From the NCBI RefSeq assembly GCF_001423745.1, contig NZ_LMPC01000029.1, positions 381,212 to 445,211 of the forward strand: a DNA stretch of 64,000 bases, written 5' to 3'. The notes beneath the pieces are model-generated. The model ran no database searches. It had not been told where the DNA came from and worked only from the letters and a program-made list of their open reading frames with translations. The first letter of the stretch is position 1. Every line of letters begins with the position of its first letter. A program made the translations under genes and the position numbers. The stretch comes from Arthrobacter sp. Leaf337. GTDB lineage: Bacteria > Actinomycetota > Actinomycetes > Actinomycetales > Micrococcaceae. Positions 42,654-51,592 of this stretch are shown one piece after another.

Positions 42654-43139
42654 GAAACTTCGCTCAAGCTGCGCCGATTCCGGGGGCGCTCCGCACTAGT
42701 CGGCGGGGCGTCCCCGCGACCACGCGTCTCCGGCAAGGGACCACAGAGGCGTGCACCGGAGTGCAGAAATCCACACCGACGAGCAAAACGGAAGCCGCCG
42801 GCGGCGCCTGGACCCTGGCTGCATTTGCACCCCCTCGAGCGGTGCGGAGGTTGCCTGTCTGCGCAGATTCCCGAGGACTGCAGTTACTCTTCCTTCGAAC
42901 GTTGAGGACGGGGCTGACAGGCAGTTCGGCCGGCGCGCGACGGCGCCAGCCGGGGCATGGTCATTGTGGTCGGGTCGAAGGCGCCACTATTGTGCTGGCC
43001 CATCTTCCTGTTGTTACAGGCATTCGTCAGTGAGCCGCCCGACGACGCCTTCACTGAAATCGAGTCGTCGCAGTCAAACGGCGGCTTGCGTTCTACGCAA
43101 GCCGCCGCCAACATCTACTGCATTCGGAAATGCGAGCCG
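42654..43139. other. intergenic region between convergent genes
   Basis: 486 bp without a credible gene (frames here have irregular composition). It contains the terminator hairpin at 43081-43105. Nothing else recognised. Confidence 0.5.
43081..43105. terminator. bidirectional terminator between ABC operon and SDR gene
   Basis: GCGGCTTGCG (43081-43090), TTCTA loop, CGCAAGCCGC (43096-43105): a perfect 10-bp GC-rich stem, extended by GGC/GCC pairs. Well placed to end both convergent transcripts. Confidence 0.75.
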
Positions 43140-43928
43140 TTACACAAGAACCATGCCGCCGTCGATCATGATGGTCTGGCCTGTCATGTAATCGGAGTCT
43201 GAGGAAGCGAGGAAAAGGGCTGTGCCAACCACGTCCTCCGGGACGCCCTTGCGACCGATCAGATTCGCTCCGGAGAAGGACTCGAAGGCTTCGCCAGGAT
43301 GCGATGTATCACCCATCTCCATGAGATCGAGGTCAAGCTTCTTCCACAGGGGGGTGTCTACAACACCCGGGGCAAAGGCATTGGATGTGATCTTGTACTT
43401 CGCCAGTGCGTGGGCAGCTGACTGGTTCAGCGCGGTCACCGCGAACTTGCTCGCGCAGTAGGACGCGAAGTTCGGGTAGCCCTGACGGCCTGCGATGGAA
43501 GACGTGACTATGAGCTTGCCACCGGTTCCCTGCTCGATCATCTGCTTAGCCGCTTCCTGCTGACAGATGAGAGTACCCAGCCCATTCACGTCAAGCGTGC
43601 TTCGGAAGTTCTCTTCGGTGGTCTCAAGGAAGTGTGTCGGCTTGATGATGCCCGCGATGGCGAACATGCAGTCGAGCCGGCCGAACGATTCAACGCTGGT
43701 CTTGACGGCCGTTGCTACGTCGGCGCGATTGACGACGTTACCGGAAACTGCCACGGCGTTACCGCCAGCCGCAGTGATTTCGTCCTTCACGGCGTTGGCT
43801 GCGTTGAGATTCAGATCAAGAAGCGTGATATTCGCTCCCTCATTCGCCAGCGCAAGCGCGATAACGCGGCCCATACCGCTGCCGGCACCTGTGATAAGGA
43901 TGCTGCGCCCCTCTACACGTTCTGACAT
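43140..43928 (-). CDS. short-chain dehydrogenase/reductase
   Basis: 262 aa classical SDR. Cofactor motif TGAGSGMGRVIALA (TGxxxGxG), DLNLNAANAVKDEI suggesting NAD, NGLGTL with catalytic Asn, VTSSIAGRQ with catalytic Ser and YCASKFAVT with Tyr/Lys. C-terminus SDYMTGQTIMIDGGMVLV is typical. ATG 43928 follows GGAGG by 4 bp; the frame is open to 44045 without RBS. Next to a divergent LysR and convergent with the sugar importer; it may oxidise the imported polyol, but that is inference. Confidence 0.92.
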   Translation of the reverse strand: MSERVEGRSILITGAGSGMGRVIALALANEGANITLLDLNLNAANAVKDEITAAGGNAVAVSGNVVNRADVATAVKTSVESFGRLDCMFAIAGIIKPTHFLETTEENFRSTLDVNGLGTLICQQEAAKQMIEQGTGGKLIVTSSIAGRQGYPNFASYCASKFAVTALNQSAAHALAKYKITSNAFAPGVVDTPLWKKLDLDLMEMGDTSHPGEAFESFSGANLIGRKGVPEDVVGTALFLASSDSDYMTGQTIMIDGGMVLV

Positions 43929-44351
43929 TTTGCCTCCAATGGCTCTAGCGGGAACACTTTGGTAGCGGCACAGAGACTGACCGGGCCGCTCCGCGGAGCC
44001 GCCCTGCGCTGGGAGCCGAAGGCAAACCCTTGAGCCTCGTAGCACTTCTAGTCAGCTGTGCACCGTCCGTCTCCCGACAATGTTTGTTAGTCACCCATGA
44101 GCTCTTCGGTGAGCTGCGAGGGCGTCCCGCGGTGCGGCACATCCTCATCCTGCACTTGGCTTACCCGCCAAGGAACGAAGTGTCCAAATCTTGTACAAGA
44201 CCATTGGAGGCACTCGTTGAGCATCCCTCACATGCCAAAATCGGAAGCTGCGGCTTGGCGTCATCGAGTGAGCGGCACCAATTGTTTCGGTAGGGCACCC
44301 ACAGCCGTTTCCAGTGATACTTTTTAATCAATAAAACAAGGACAGGAAAAC
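43929..44351. other. divergent SDR-LysR regulatory region
   Basis: 423 bp, no gene. It contains the perfect palindrome TCTTGTACAAGA at 44189-44200 (candidate LysR or other regulator site) and an AT-rich block TTTTTAATCAATAAAAC just before the LysR start. Confidence 0.5.
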
Positions 44352-45251
44352 ATGGACGTCGGTCAGCTCAAGGCTTTCCTTGCTGTGGCCCAGGAACTCC
44401 ATTTTGGGCGGGCTGCTGAGCACCTACACATGGCCCAGCCGCCTTTAAGCCGGATCATCAAACAGCTCGAGTCGGAACTCGGGACACGTTTGCTGGACCG
44501 CAACACGCGTTCCGTGAAACTCACCTCCACAGGACAGGCGCTAATCGGCCCTGCCACCGAAGTGCTGGATGCCCTGCGTCGAGCTGAAGAGGCCGTCCGG
44601 TCCGCCGACAACGGTGAGGCCGGACTGGTGCGGATTGCCTTTGCCGGCGTATCCACACACCAACTGGTCGCACGGCTCGCCAGGCAGGTGAAGTCCAACC
44701 GGCCAAGGATCCAACTTGAGCTGTCCAGTCAGAACTTCGCACAACCTGCCATGAAGAAGTTGGTGCAAGGGGAGACGGACATTGCCCTGGGCCGATGGGA
44801 CGTCATCCCGGCAGAGGTGTCTTCCCGTGTGGTCATGCGGGACTCACTCGTTATAGCTATGCCTGACACCCACGCCCTGGCCGGCGCACGTCGGCTGGCC
44901 TTGCGGCGGCTTGCCGGCGAGGCCTTCATCTCGCTGACGCCTTTCGAAGGCGCCGTCTTGCCTGACAGGCTCCGGCGGCTCGCCCATGCCAACAACTTCG
45001 TCGCCGACGTCGTTCAGCTGGCTCCGGACACGCAGACCGCACTTGCGCTGGTCAGCGCGGAAGTGGGATGCCACCTGACGCTGGCTTCTGTGGCGCAGAA
45101 TGCGACAGATCCGCACGTCGTGTTCGTCCCTCTGGAGGATTCCACCGCCGATGTCGATCTTCGGGCAGCGTGGCGCCGCGACGACACAAGTCCGGCCCTA
45201 AAGGCTGTGTTGGACGAAGTCGTCAGCCTGGACGGGGCAAGCGGGGACTAA
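44352..45251 (+). CDS. LysR-family transcriptional regulator
   Basis: 299 aa. HTH at 1-60 (AFLAVAQELHFGRAAEHLHM, AQPPLSRIIKQLE) and effector domain from 90. It matches the LysR at 19031-19948 through both domains (e.g. LARxVRxxxPxIxLxLxSQ, DIxLGRWDxxPA, LPDRLRRL, ADNVTDPHV/AQNATDPHV), so both probably sense similar organic or aromatic acids. AGGA precedes ATG 44352. Divergent from the SDR gene. It is followed on the opposite strand by the AcoR-like gene. Confidence 0.92.
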   Translation: MDVGQLKAFLAVAQELHFGRAAEHLHMAQPPLSRIIKQLESELGTRLLDRNTRSVKLTSTGQALIGPATEVLDALRRAEEAVRSADNGEAGLVRIAFAGVSTHQLVARLARQVKSNRPRIQLELSSQNFAQPAMKKLVQGETDIALGRWDVIPAEVSSRVVMRDSLVIAMPDTHALAGARRLALRRLAGEAFISLTPFEGAVLPDRLRRLAHANNFVADVVQLAPDTQTALALVSAEVGCHLTLASVAQNATDPHVVFVPLEDSTADVDLRAAWRRDDTSPALKAVLDEVVSLDGASGD

Positions 45252-45279
45252 GGCATTGTCGAACTGCCGCATTTTGGAA

Positions 45280-47019
45280 TCAGATCGACCCCTCCCCCGT
45301 ATCGAGGCCAAGCTGGCGGAGTCGCCGATACAGGGTTGACCTGCCCATGCCCAGGAGTGCCGCGGCCTCAGATTTGTTGCCGCCGGCCGCGTCTAGCGCC
45401 CTGATGATGGCCCCGCGCTCGGCCGTCTCCATCATGCTCATGTGACGTCGTGGCGGCGCCTGCTGTAAATGTTTCGGCAAGTGCCGACGTTCGATGACCG
45501 AGCCTTTTGCATCGCTGATAAGTCCCGCCACGGTATCAGCAAGTTCGGCGATGTTGCCCGGCCAGTTCCACTGGACTATGGACTGCAGAGCAGCTGGCGA
45601 GATCGTGTGCCGCGATTCCGGGTCGACGACGTCGAGGATGGCCTTGACCAGACCGGGGATCCTTTCCGGTGTCAGGGCCAGAGCTTCCGTCCGCTCCGCG
45701 GGTCCGGTGGTGTCGATAAACGCCCGAACAGCCGGGGTAGCCTGATCACGCGAGGATGTCAGCAAAAGGCTGCTGTCACGCTGCCCGGCGATCCGCGCCG
45801 TCCGGTGCCCCTCCACAAGGCTGGCCAGAAGTGCCACCTCGTTATCGGCGATCTCTTCCACCCGACGGATCAGCACGTCCGTTCCGCCCGCAAGGAGGTC
45901 CTCAAACATCCCCCACGGTGTGGCCGCTTCGGCGGATACAGCGAATACTTCGAAACGCGCCGTACTTGCGCTCGTGGCGCGCAGTTTTCCGGCTACTGTC
46001 GCCCGTCCGGAACCACGCGGTCCATCAACAAGGACAACCGCTGGGACGGTCCTCCTCGGCCCTGTCCCAGCTGTGCCCGCGCTCGGGGCATGAGAGGGCA
46101 CCGCCAGTCCAGACAGGCCTTCCGCAGCTTCATTCAGATCAGCAAAGTGCACCACGAAGTGCTCGCGCGGCCCATCCACTACCCTCCGCGCCGTAACCTC
46201 GACGGAGGTACCCTCTAATTCACGGCGTAGCGTGCTGCTCGAGGACCACTTGTGGGAGTTGAGCAGTTCCCAGAGCATGACATGCGAGGCAACGCTCACG
46301 AAGGGCAGGCCCGGCGTGTTGGCCAGGATGGACTCGTGATCCATGACCACCGTGGGACGTTGCGAACTGCTGAACCGCATAAACGACATCGCGAGGGCGA
46401 GGTCCTGGGGCCGGGAGGATGACCGGAATCTCTCCTCAATCTGTTGGCTGATCTCCCTCGTGAGGGACAGCATGATCGGGCTTGCGGCTTCGAGGGGCCC
46501 GCCAAGCGAAACCGAGCCAACGACCAAGCCGGCCGGCGTATAGATAGGCGCGGCCGCACACGCCAGCGCGGCCAGGGCGTCATTGTAGTGCTGGCTCCCC
46601 TTCACGAACACCGGACGCCTTTCGACCATCGAGGTCCCCAGGCCATTAGTGCCGATAGTGTCCTCGGAGTAATCAAAGCCCTCTGCAGCGTGCATGCTGT
46701 CGAGGCGCTGCCGCTCACTGTTATCACTCGTTCGCCGGGCGACGATGCTGCCGCCCCTGTCGCTGAGGAAGAGCGTGGTCCCGGTGTCGGCCAACTGGTG
46801 CTGCCAACGGTCGAGCACGGGGACGGCGGCGCGGCACAGCAGGGAGTCTGTGTCCACGTCCTGAAAACGCTGAGACGGCACAGAGCTTTCAACCGCGTTG
46901 CTAATCGACCGGCGCCAGCTTCGCACGATGATGTCCGGCACCGCGTCGTTGGCCCCGTACTGTCCCGTGAGGCCAACGCGAATCAGTTGATCCCGCGCTT
47001 CCCGGACCGGGTCGGCCAT
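45280..47019 (-). CDS. AcoR-like GAF / degenerate AAA / Fis activator
   Basis: 579 aa. N-terminal acetoin-activator-like region and GAF (about 60-200: EDTIGTNGLGTSMVERRPVF, LALSLTREISQQIEERF-type helix). A degenerate ATPase part follows (about 320-500): P-loop-like VDGPRGSGRATVAG, NWPGNIAELADTVAGL. The GAFTGA loop needed to contact sigma-54 is absent, as in other actinobacterial homologues. Fis HTH at about 535-573 (AAGGNKSEAAALLGMGRSTL). AAAGGGG before ATG 47019. Divergent from the Baeyer-Villiger monooxygenase; the palindrome at 47135-47153 lies between. Probably an effector-dependent activator of that operon. Confidence 0.9.
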   Translation of the reverse strand: MADPVREARDQLIRVGLTGQYGANDAVPDIIVRSWRRSISNAVESSVPSQRFQDVDTDSLLCRAAVPVLDRWQHQLADTGTTLFLSDRGGSIVARRTSDNSERQRLDSMHAAEGFDYSEDTIGTNGLGTSMVERRPVFVKGSQHYNDALAALACAAAPIYTPAGLVVGSVSLGGPLEAASPIMLSLTREISQQIEERFRSSSRPQDLALAMSFMRFSSSQRPTVVMDHESILANTPGLPFVSVASHVMLWELLNSHKWSSSSTLRRELEGTSVEVTARRVVDGPREHFVVHFADLNEAAEGLSGLAVPSHAPSAGTAGTGPRRTVPAVVLVDGPRGSGRATVAGKLRATSASTARFEVFAVSAEAATPWGMFEDLLAGGTDVLIRRVEEIADNEVALLASLVEGHRTARIAGQRDSSLLLTSSRDQATPAVRAFIDTTGPAERTEALALTPERIPGLVKAILDVVDPESRHTISPAALQSIVQWNWPGNIAELADTVAGLISDAKGSVIERRHLPKHLQQAPPRRHMSMMETAERGAIIRALDAAGGNKSEAAALLGMGRSTLYRRLRQLGLDTGEGSI

Positions 47020-47134
47020 GTCTGCCCCTTTGCAAAGTCGGAACCGCAGCCTCGCCCTTGGCGGATCGGTACTCGTCAGCGGTCCGGACTATTGCTGAAA
47101 GGGTATCAATCGCGGCTTTTCGGGCTTCGCGGAA

Positions 47135-47153
47135 GTGTCCCAAATTGAGACAC
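47135..47153. promoter_or_regulatory. GTGTCCCAAATTGAGACAC palindrome
   Basis: 19-bp inverted repeat with GTGTC/GACAC arms and a CAAATTG centre, 84 bp before the monooxygenase start and 116 bp from the activator start. Candidate upstream activating site for the AcoR-like protein. Confidence 0.6.
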
Positions 47154-47236
47154 AGAGTCGTGCTCCAGTCACCACAGACTGGTGATTACAAAGTGAATTA
47201 TCTCACAGAGCCCTCTTAGTCGAAGGAAAAGACATC

Positions 47237-48868
47237 ATGGACAACGCCGTCCCCGAGAAGACCTACCAGCTCGACGCACTCGTCGTTGGAGCAGGCTTCG
47301 GTGGAATCTATATGCTCCACAAGCTGCGCAACGAGCTCGGCCTTGATGCGGTGGCAATTGACCGCGCCGGAGGCGTGGGCGGGACCTGGTACTGGAACAA
47401 GTATCCAGGCGCACTCTCTGACTCCGAGAGCTTCGTTTACCAGTACTCGTTCGATCGCGACCTTTACCAGCAGACTCCGTGGAATACGAAGTACGTTCCG
47501 CAGGCTCAGATTCTCAAGTACCTGAATGGCGTCGTTGACCGGTACAGCCTGCGCGAACACATCCAGCTTGAAACCGGTATGACTGAAGCTGAATTCGACG
47601 AGTCCACTGGCACCTGGACTGTACGGACGGACCGGGGCGTCACGTTCCAGTCCCGGTTCCTCGTCACCGGCCTCGGCCTCCTCTCCGCCACAAACCTTCC
47701 CAAATTCCCCGGCATGGAAACCTTTCAGGGCCGGCTCGTCCACACGGGGGCCTGGCCCGAGGACCTGGACCTTGCGGGCAAGCGGGTGGGCGTCATCGGC
47801 AACGGCTCCACCGGCAACCAGGTAATCACCGCCACCGCCCCGGTCGCTGCGCATCTGACATCCTTCCAGCGCACACCGCAGTACAGCGTTCCCGCCGGCA
47901 ACCGCCAACTCACCGCGCAGGAACAGCAGGCCCACCGGGAGAACTTCGAGTCCAACTGGGAACAGGTACGGAACTCGTCCGTCGCCATGGGCTTCGAGGA
48001 GAGTGCCGTTCCGACGTTCAGCGTCTCCCCGGAAGAGCGCGAGAAGATTTACCAGCAGACCTGGGAGGAAGGCGGCGGGTTCCGCTTCATGTTCGAGACG
48101 TTCTCCGATATCGCCACCGACCCGGACGCCAACGAAGAGGCAGCGAAGTTCATCCGCCGCAAGATCGCCGAAATCGTCAAGGACCCGGAAACACGCCGGA
48201 AACTGACGCCTACCGATCTCTACGCCCGCAGGCCGCTGTGCGATTCGGGCTACTACGAAACGTTCAACCGTTCAAATGTGTCCCTCGTTAACGTGAAGGA
48301 AAACCCGATCGAGGAAGTGACGGAACAGGGCATCGTCACGGCTGACGGCAGCCTGCATGAACTTGACGTTCTCATCTGTGCAACGGGTTTCGATGCCGTG
48401 GACGGCAATTATGTGCGGGTCAACATCCGAGGCCGCGCGGGAGAAACGCTTAAGGAGCACTGGGCCGACGGCCCGACCAGCTACCTCGGCATGGCAACGA
48501 GCGGTTTCCCCAATATGTTCATGATCCTGGGCCCCAACGGGCCCTTCACCAACCTCCCGCCGTCAATCGAGGCGCAGGTCGAGTGGATCAGCGAAACCAT
48601 CAGCCACGTCGCGGCCTCCGGCACGAGCTGGATCGAAGCCAAGTCCGAAACCGAGGCCGCCTGGACCGAGACCTGCTCGGATATCGCCCACCAAACCCTC
48701 TTCCCACAGGCCGCCTCGTGGATCTTCGGGGCCAACATTCCTGGCAAGAAGCGCACCGTCATGTTCTACCTCGGTGGCATCAAGCAGTACCGTTCCATCC
48801 TCGCCGACGAGGCCTCGAACCAGTATCCGAACTTCATGACCGATGCCGACGCGCTGACACCGGCCTGA
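47237..48868 (+). CDS. Baeyer-Villiger monooxygenase (flavin-containing, type I)
   Basis: 543 aa. Oxidises a ketone to an ester or lactone with O2, FAD and NADPH. Two Rossmann motifs, VVGAGFGGIYMLHKL near 16 (FAD) and GVIGNGSTGNQVI near 184 (NADPH), flank the BVMO fingerprint FQGRLVHTGAWPED (F163, H169, W173), which is diagnostic. GGTWYWNKYPGALSDSESF near 48 and ICATGFDAVDGNY near 375 are further conserved blocks. Length matches cyclohexanone/cyclopentanone-type enzymes. GAAGGA before ATG 47237. First gene of an operon with aldehyde and alcohol dehydrogenases. The natural ketone is unknown. Confidence 0.94.
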   Translation: MDNAVPEKTYQLDALVVGAGFGGIYMLHKLRNELGLDAVAIDRAGGVGGTWYWNKYPGALSDSESFVYQYSFDRDLYQQTPWNTKYVPQAQILKYLNGVVDRYSLREHIQLETGMTEAEFDESTGTWTVRTDRGVTFQSRFLVTGLGLLSATNLPKFPGMETFQGRLVHTGAWPEDLDLAGKRVGVIGNGSTGNQVITATAPVAAHLTSFQRTPQYSVPAGNRQLTAQEQQAHRENFESNWEQVRNSSVAMGFEESAVPTFSVSPEEREKIYQQTWEEGGGFRFMFETFSDIATDPDANEEAAKFIRRKIAEIVKDPETRRKLTPTDLYARRPLCDSGYYETFNRSNVSLVNVKENPIEEVTEQGIVTADGSLHELDVLICATGFDAVDGNYVRVNIRGRAGETLKEHWADGPTSYLGMATSGFPNMFMILGPNGPFTNLPPSIEAQVEWISETISHVAASGTSWIEAKSETEAAWTETCSDIAHQTLFPQAASWIFGANIPGKKRTVMFYLGGIKQYRSILADEASNQYPNFMTDADALTPA

Positions 48869-48954
48869 CCAGCACCACAACTGAAGCCCCGGGAAGGGCG
48901 GCAGTCCATGCCACCCTTCCCGAGGCTGGCCACAGCAAAGATGAAAGACTATCA

Positions 48955-50325
48955 ATGAAGAAATATGCAACGGTCGACCCCACCAGCGGCAGTGTGGTGC
49001 AGGAGTACGACAGCATGACCGACGCCGAGGTGACAGCCTCCCTGTCTCGCTCCCACACTGCCTACCGGTCTTGGCACACAAAGGACCTCGCCGAACGCTG
49101 CGCCCTCTTGCAGCGCATAGCAGACCTTCACCGGCAGCACGCCATCGACCTTGCCAAGCTGATGACGCTAGAGATGGGCAAGCCGATCACCCAGGCTAAG
49201 GCCGAAGTGGAACTGTCCGCCGCCATTTACGAGTACTACGCCACCTCCGGCGAGAAGCTGCTCGCTGACGAGGAGCTCGACATCGCAGGCGCCGGCCGGG
49301 CGCTGGTGCGCACAGCTCCCATCGGCCCTCTCCTCGGCGTCATGCCGTGGAACTTCCCGTACTACCAGATGGCGCGCTTCGTCGCACCCAACCTGCTGTT
49401 GGGCAACACTGTGCTGCTGAAGCATGCCAGCAACTGCCCGCAACAGGCTCTGCGTATTGCCGAGATTATCGACGCCGCGGGGGCCCCTGAAGGGGTCTAC
49501 CAAAATATCTTCGCCACCTCCAACCAGATCGCCGACATCATTGCCAGTCCCCTCCTCCAGGGTGTGTCCCTCACCGGGTCAGAGCGCGCAGGCAGCGCAG
49601 TCGGTGCCCTCGCCGGGCGCCACATGAAGAAGTGCGTCCTGGAACTCGGTGGCTCCGACCCGTTCCTCGTGCTCCCGGACGCCGACATCAAGAAAGCCGC
49701 CAGCGCGGCAGCGGCCGGACGCTTCGGGAACGCGGGCCAAGCCTGCACGTCACCGAAAAGGCTCATCATCGATGCTTCCAACTGGGACAATTTCCTGGCG
49801 GAGTTCCTGGCCAAAGCCGCGGACTGGCAAATCGGTGACCCAATGAGTGAAGACACCCGCCTCGGTCCGATGTCCTCCGCCCAGGCTCGCGCAGAACTCG
49901 CCGAACAAGTCGATGACGCCGTGTCAAAGGGGGCGACAGTCCATCTGGGCGGAGTGGTCCCGGAAGGCCGCGGAGCTTATTACCCGGCAACGGTCCTCTC
50001 CGGCGTCACACCGGAAATGCGCGCCTTCCGCGAAGAACTCTTCGGGCCGGTCGCCATCCTCTACCGCGTCAATTCAGTGGACGAAGCGATCGAGATGGCC
50101 AACGATTCACCCTTTGGTCTGGGCAGCGCCGTCTTCACTGAAGACAAGCAGCAGGCCGCCTACGTTTCCGACCGCCTGGAGGTGGGCATGGTGGGGATCA
50201 ACACCACGATCAAGAGCGCTCCGGACCTGCCGTTCGGCGGCGTCAAGAGCTCCGGAATCGGCCGCGAGCTCGGCAAATTCGGACTCAACGAGTTCGCGAA
50301 CAAGAAACTCATCCGGATCATCTGA
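48955..50325 (+). CDS. aldehyde dehydrogenase (succinate-semialdehyde dehydrogenase-like)
   Basis: 456 aa NAD(P)-dependent ALDH, slightly short at the N-terminus as in the GabD/YneI branch. VMPWNFPYYQMARFVAPNLL near 124, general base E230 in CVLELGGSDPF, nucleophile C264 in NAGQACTSPKR, EELFGPVAILYRV near 360 and FGGVKSSGIGRELGKFG near 427. ATG 48955 is supported by the family start MKKYATVDPTSG; the RBS is weak (GAAAGA). Likely oxidises the aldehyde formed after ester hydrolysis and alcohol oxidation in the BVMO pathway. It lies 86 bp after the monooxygenase. Confidence 0.93.
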   Translation: MKKYATVDPTSGSVVQEYDSMTDAEVTASLSRSHTAYRSWHTKDLAERCALLQRIADLHRQHAIDLAKLMTLEMGKPITQAKAEVELSAAIYEYYATSGEKLLADEELDIAGAGRALVRTAPIGPLLGVMPWNFPYYQMARFVAPNLLLGNTVLLKHASNCPQQALRIAEIIDAAGAPEGVYQNIFATSNQIADIIASPLLQGVSLTGSERAGSAVGALAGRHMKKCVLELGGSDPFLVLPDADIKKAASAAAAGRFGNAGQACTSPKRLIIDASNWDNFLAEFLAKAADWQIGDPMSEDTRLGPMSSAQARAELAEQVDDAVSKGATVHLGGVVPEGRGAYYPATVLSGVTPEMRAFREELFGPVAILYRVNSVDEAIEMANDSPFGLGSAVFTEDKQQAAYVSDRLEVGMVGINTTIKSAPDLPFGGVKSSGIGRELGKFGLNEFANKKLIRII

Positions 50326-50352
50326 ACCTGAACACGATATTTAGGAGGCGCC

Positions 50353-51402
50353 ATGCGCGCAGCGGTGTACTACGGCAAAAACAAACTCGAGATTGAGGAC
50401 ATTCCGGAGCCGTCCCCGGGCGAAGGCCAGGTGAAGATCAAGGTCAGCCGCAACGGGATCTGCGGCACCGACCTCCACGAGTATTACGACGGGCCGATCT
50501 TCATTCCGCCCACCGACCCTCACCCGCTCACCGGCCGATGCCTGCCCTTGACGCTGGGCCATGAGTTCTCGGGTCTGGTGACAGAAGTGGGCAAGAACGT
50601 CACGGATGTCCACGTGGGTGACCGCGTCGCCGTCGAGCCAATTTACCGTTGCGGCGAGTGCCGTCCATGCCGGACGGGAGCATACAACCTCTGCAACGTC
50701 ATCGGATTCCACGGGTTGATGGCGGACGGGGGCATGGCCGAATACACGGTCGTGCCAGTCAACCAGGTGCACAAACTTCCCGACAACGTGTCGCTTGAGA
50801 TGGGGGCACTGGTCGAACCAATGTCCGTGGCCTATCACGCCGCCACCATGGGTGAGGTCAACGACCAGAGCAGGGCGCTGATTTACGGTGCAGGGCCCAT
50901 CGGCATTGGCCTCTGGTTCGCCCTTCGCGGGATGGGCCTGACCGAGATCGACGTCGTTGAACCGTCGGAGACCCGCCGCAGGTCCATCGAGGCACTCGGT
51001 GCCCGGACACTGGATCCGAGCAGCCAGGACGTGACCGCCCTCATCGCTGACCGGACCAACGGTGACGGGGTTGACGCCGCCTTCGATGCCGCGGGGGTTG
51101 CCCCTGCCGTCCAATCAGCCCTGGAATGCCTCGGAGAACGCCGCCCGCTTGTCAGCGTGGCGATCTACGAGAAACCCCTGCCGACCCCCCTCATCAACCT
51201 TGTTCTGCGGGAGCGACGCATCCAAGGGACCATCTGCTACACCGGAGCCGACTACTCATCAGTCATCGACCTGATGGCGAAGGGCCACTACAAAACCACC
51301 GGATGGGTGGAGGACGTCCCCCTCACCGGCGTCATCGAGCAGGGATTCGAACAGCTCCGCGCCGGCCAAAAGATGAAACTTCTGGTCGACCCCGCAAGCT
51401 GA
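50353..51402 (+). CDS. zinc-dependent 2,3-butanediol dehydrogenase-like enzyme
   Basis: 349 aa MDR. Catalytic zinc ligands in GICGTDLHEYYDGP (C37 region), GHEFSG and Glu; structural zinc CGECRPCRTGAYNLC near 98. The insertion DGPIFIPPTDPHPLTGRCLP is characteristic of (R,R)-butanediol dehydrogenases. Cofactor motif IYGAGPIGIGLWFAL near 178 with VVEPSETRR (NAD). AGGAGG 5 bp before ATG 50353. It would interconvert a secondary alcohol or diol and the corresponding ketone, i.e. supply the substrate for the BVMO. It lies 27 bp after the ALDH in the same operon. Confidence 0.92.
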   Translation: MRAAVYYGKNKLEIEDIPEPSPGEGQVKIKVSRNGICGTDLHEYYDGPIFIPPTDPHPLTGRCLPLTLGHEFSGLVTEVGKNVTDVHVGDRVAVEPIYRCGECRPCRTGAYNLCNVIGFHGLMADGGMAEYTVVPVNQVHKLPDNVSLEMGALVEPMSVAYHAATMGEVNDQSRALIYGAGPIGIGLWFALRGMGLTEIDVVEPSETRRRSIEALGARTLDPSSQDVTALIADRTNGDGVDAAFDAAGVAPAVQSALECLGERRPLVSVAIYEKPLPTPLINLVLRERRIQGTICYTGADYSSVIDLMAKGHYKTTGWVEDVPLTGVIEQGFEQLRAGQKMKLLVDPAS

Positions 51403-51525
51403 TCCACGGCACTACTCCCCGGGGCGTTGACGGCCGCATGAGTAAGCCTGGACCTGCCATCGCAGGTCCAGGCTTTCGGCATGAAATGGGAGGTGCCGAC
51501 GACGGACGAAAACCCCGGGAATAGA

Positions 51526-51540
51526 ATACCTCGAAACGAC
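51526..51540. promoter_or_regulatory. second PadR-type operator half, ATACCTCGAAACGA
   Basis: Fourteen bases identical to the left part of the operator at 29011-29031, located about 60 bp before the isochorismatase-fold gene. The right arm is incomplete here (CGACAG instead of CGAGGTAT). Confidence 0.6.
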
Positions 51541-51592
51541 AGTTGTAGATTAAAGCAATCTTGATGAATACGACGCGAATACAGGAGTCACC

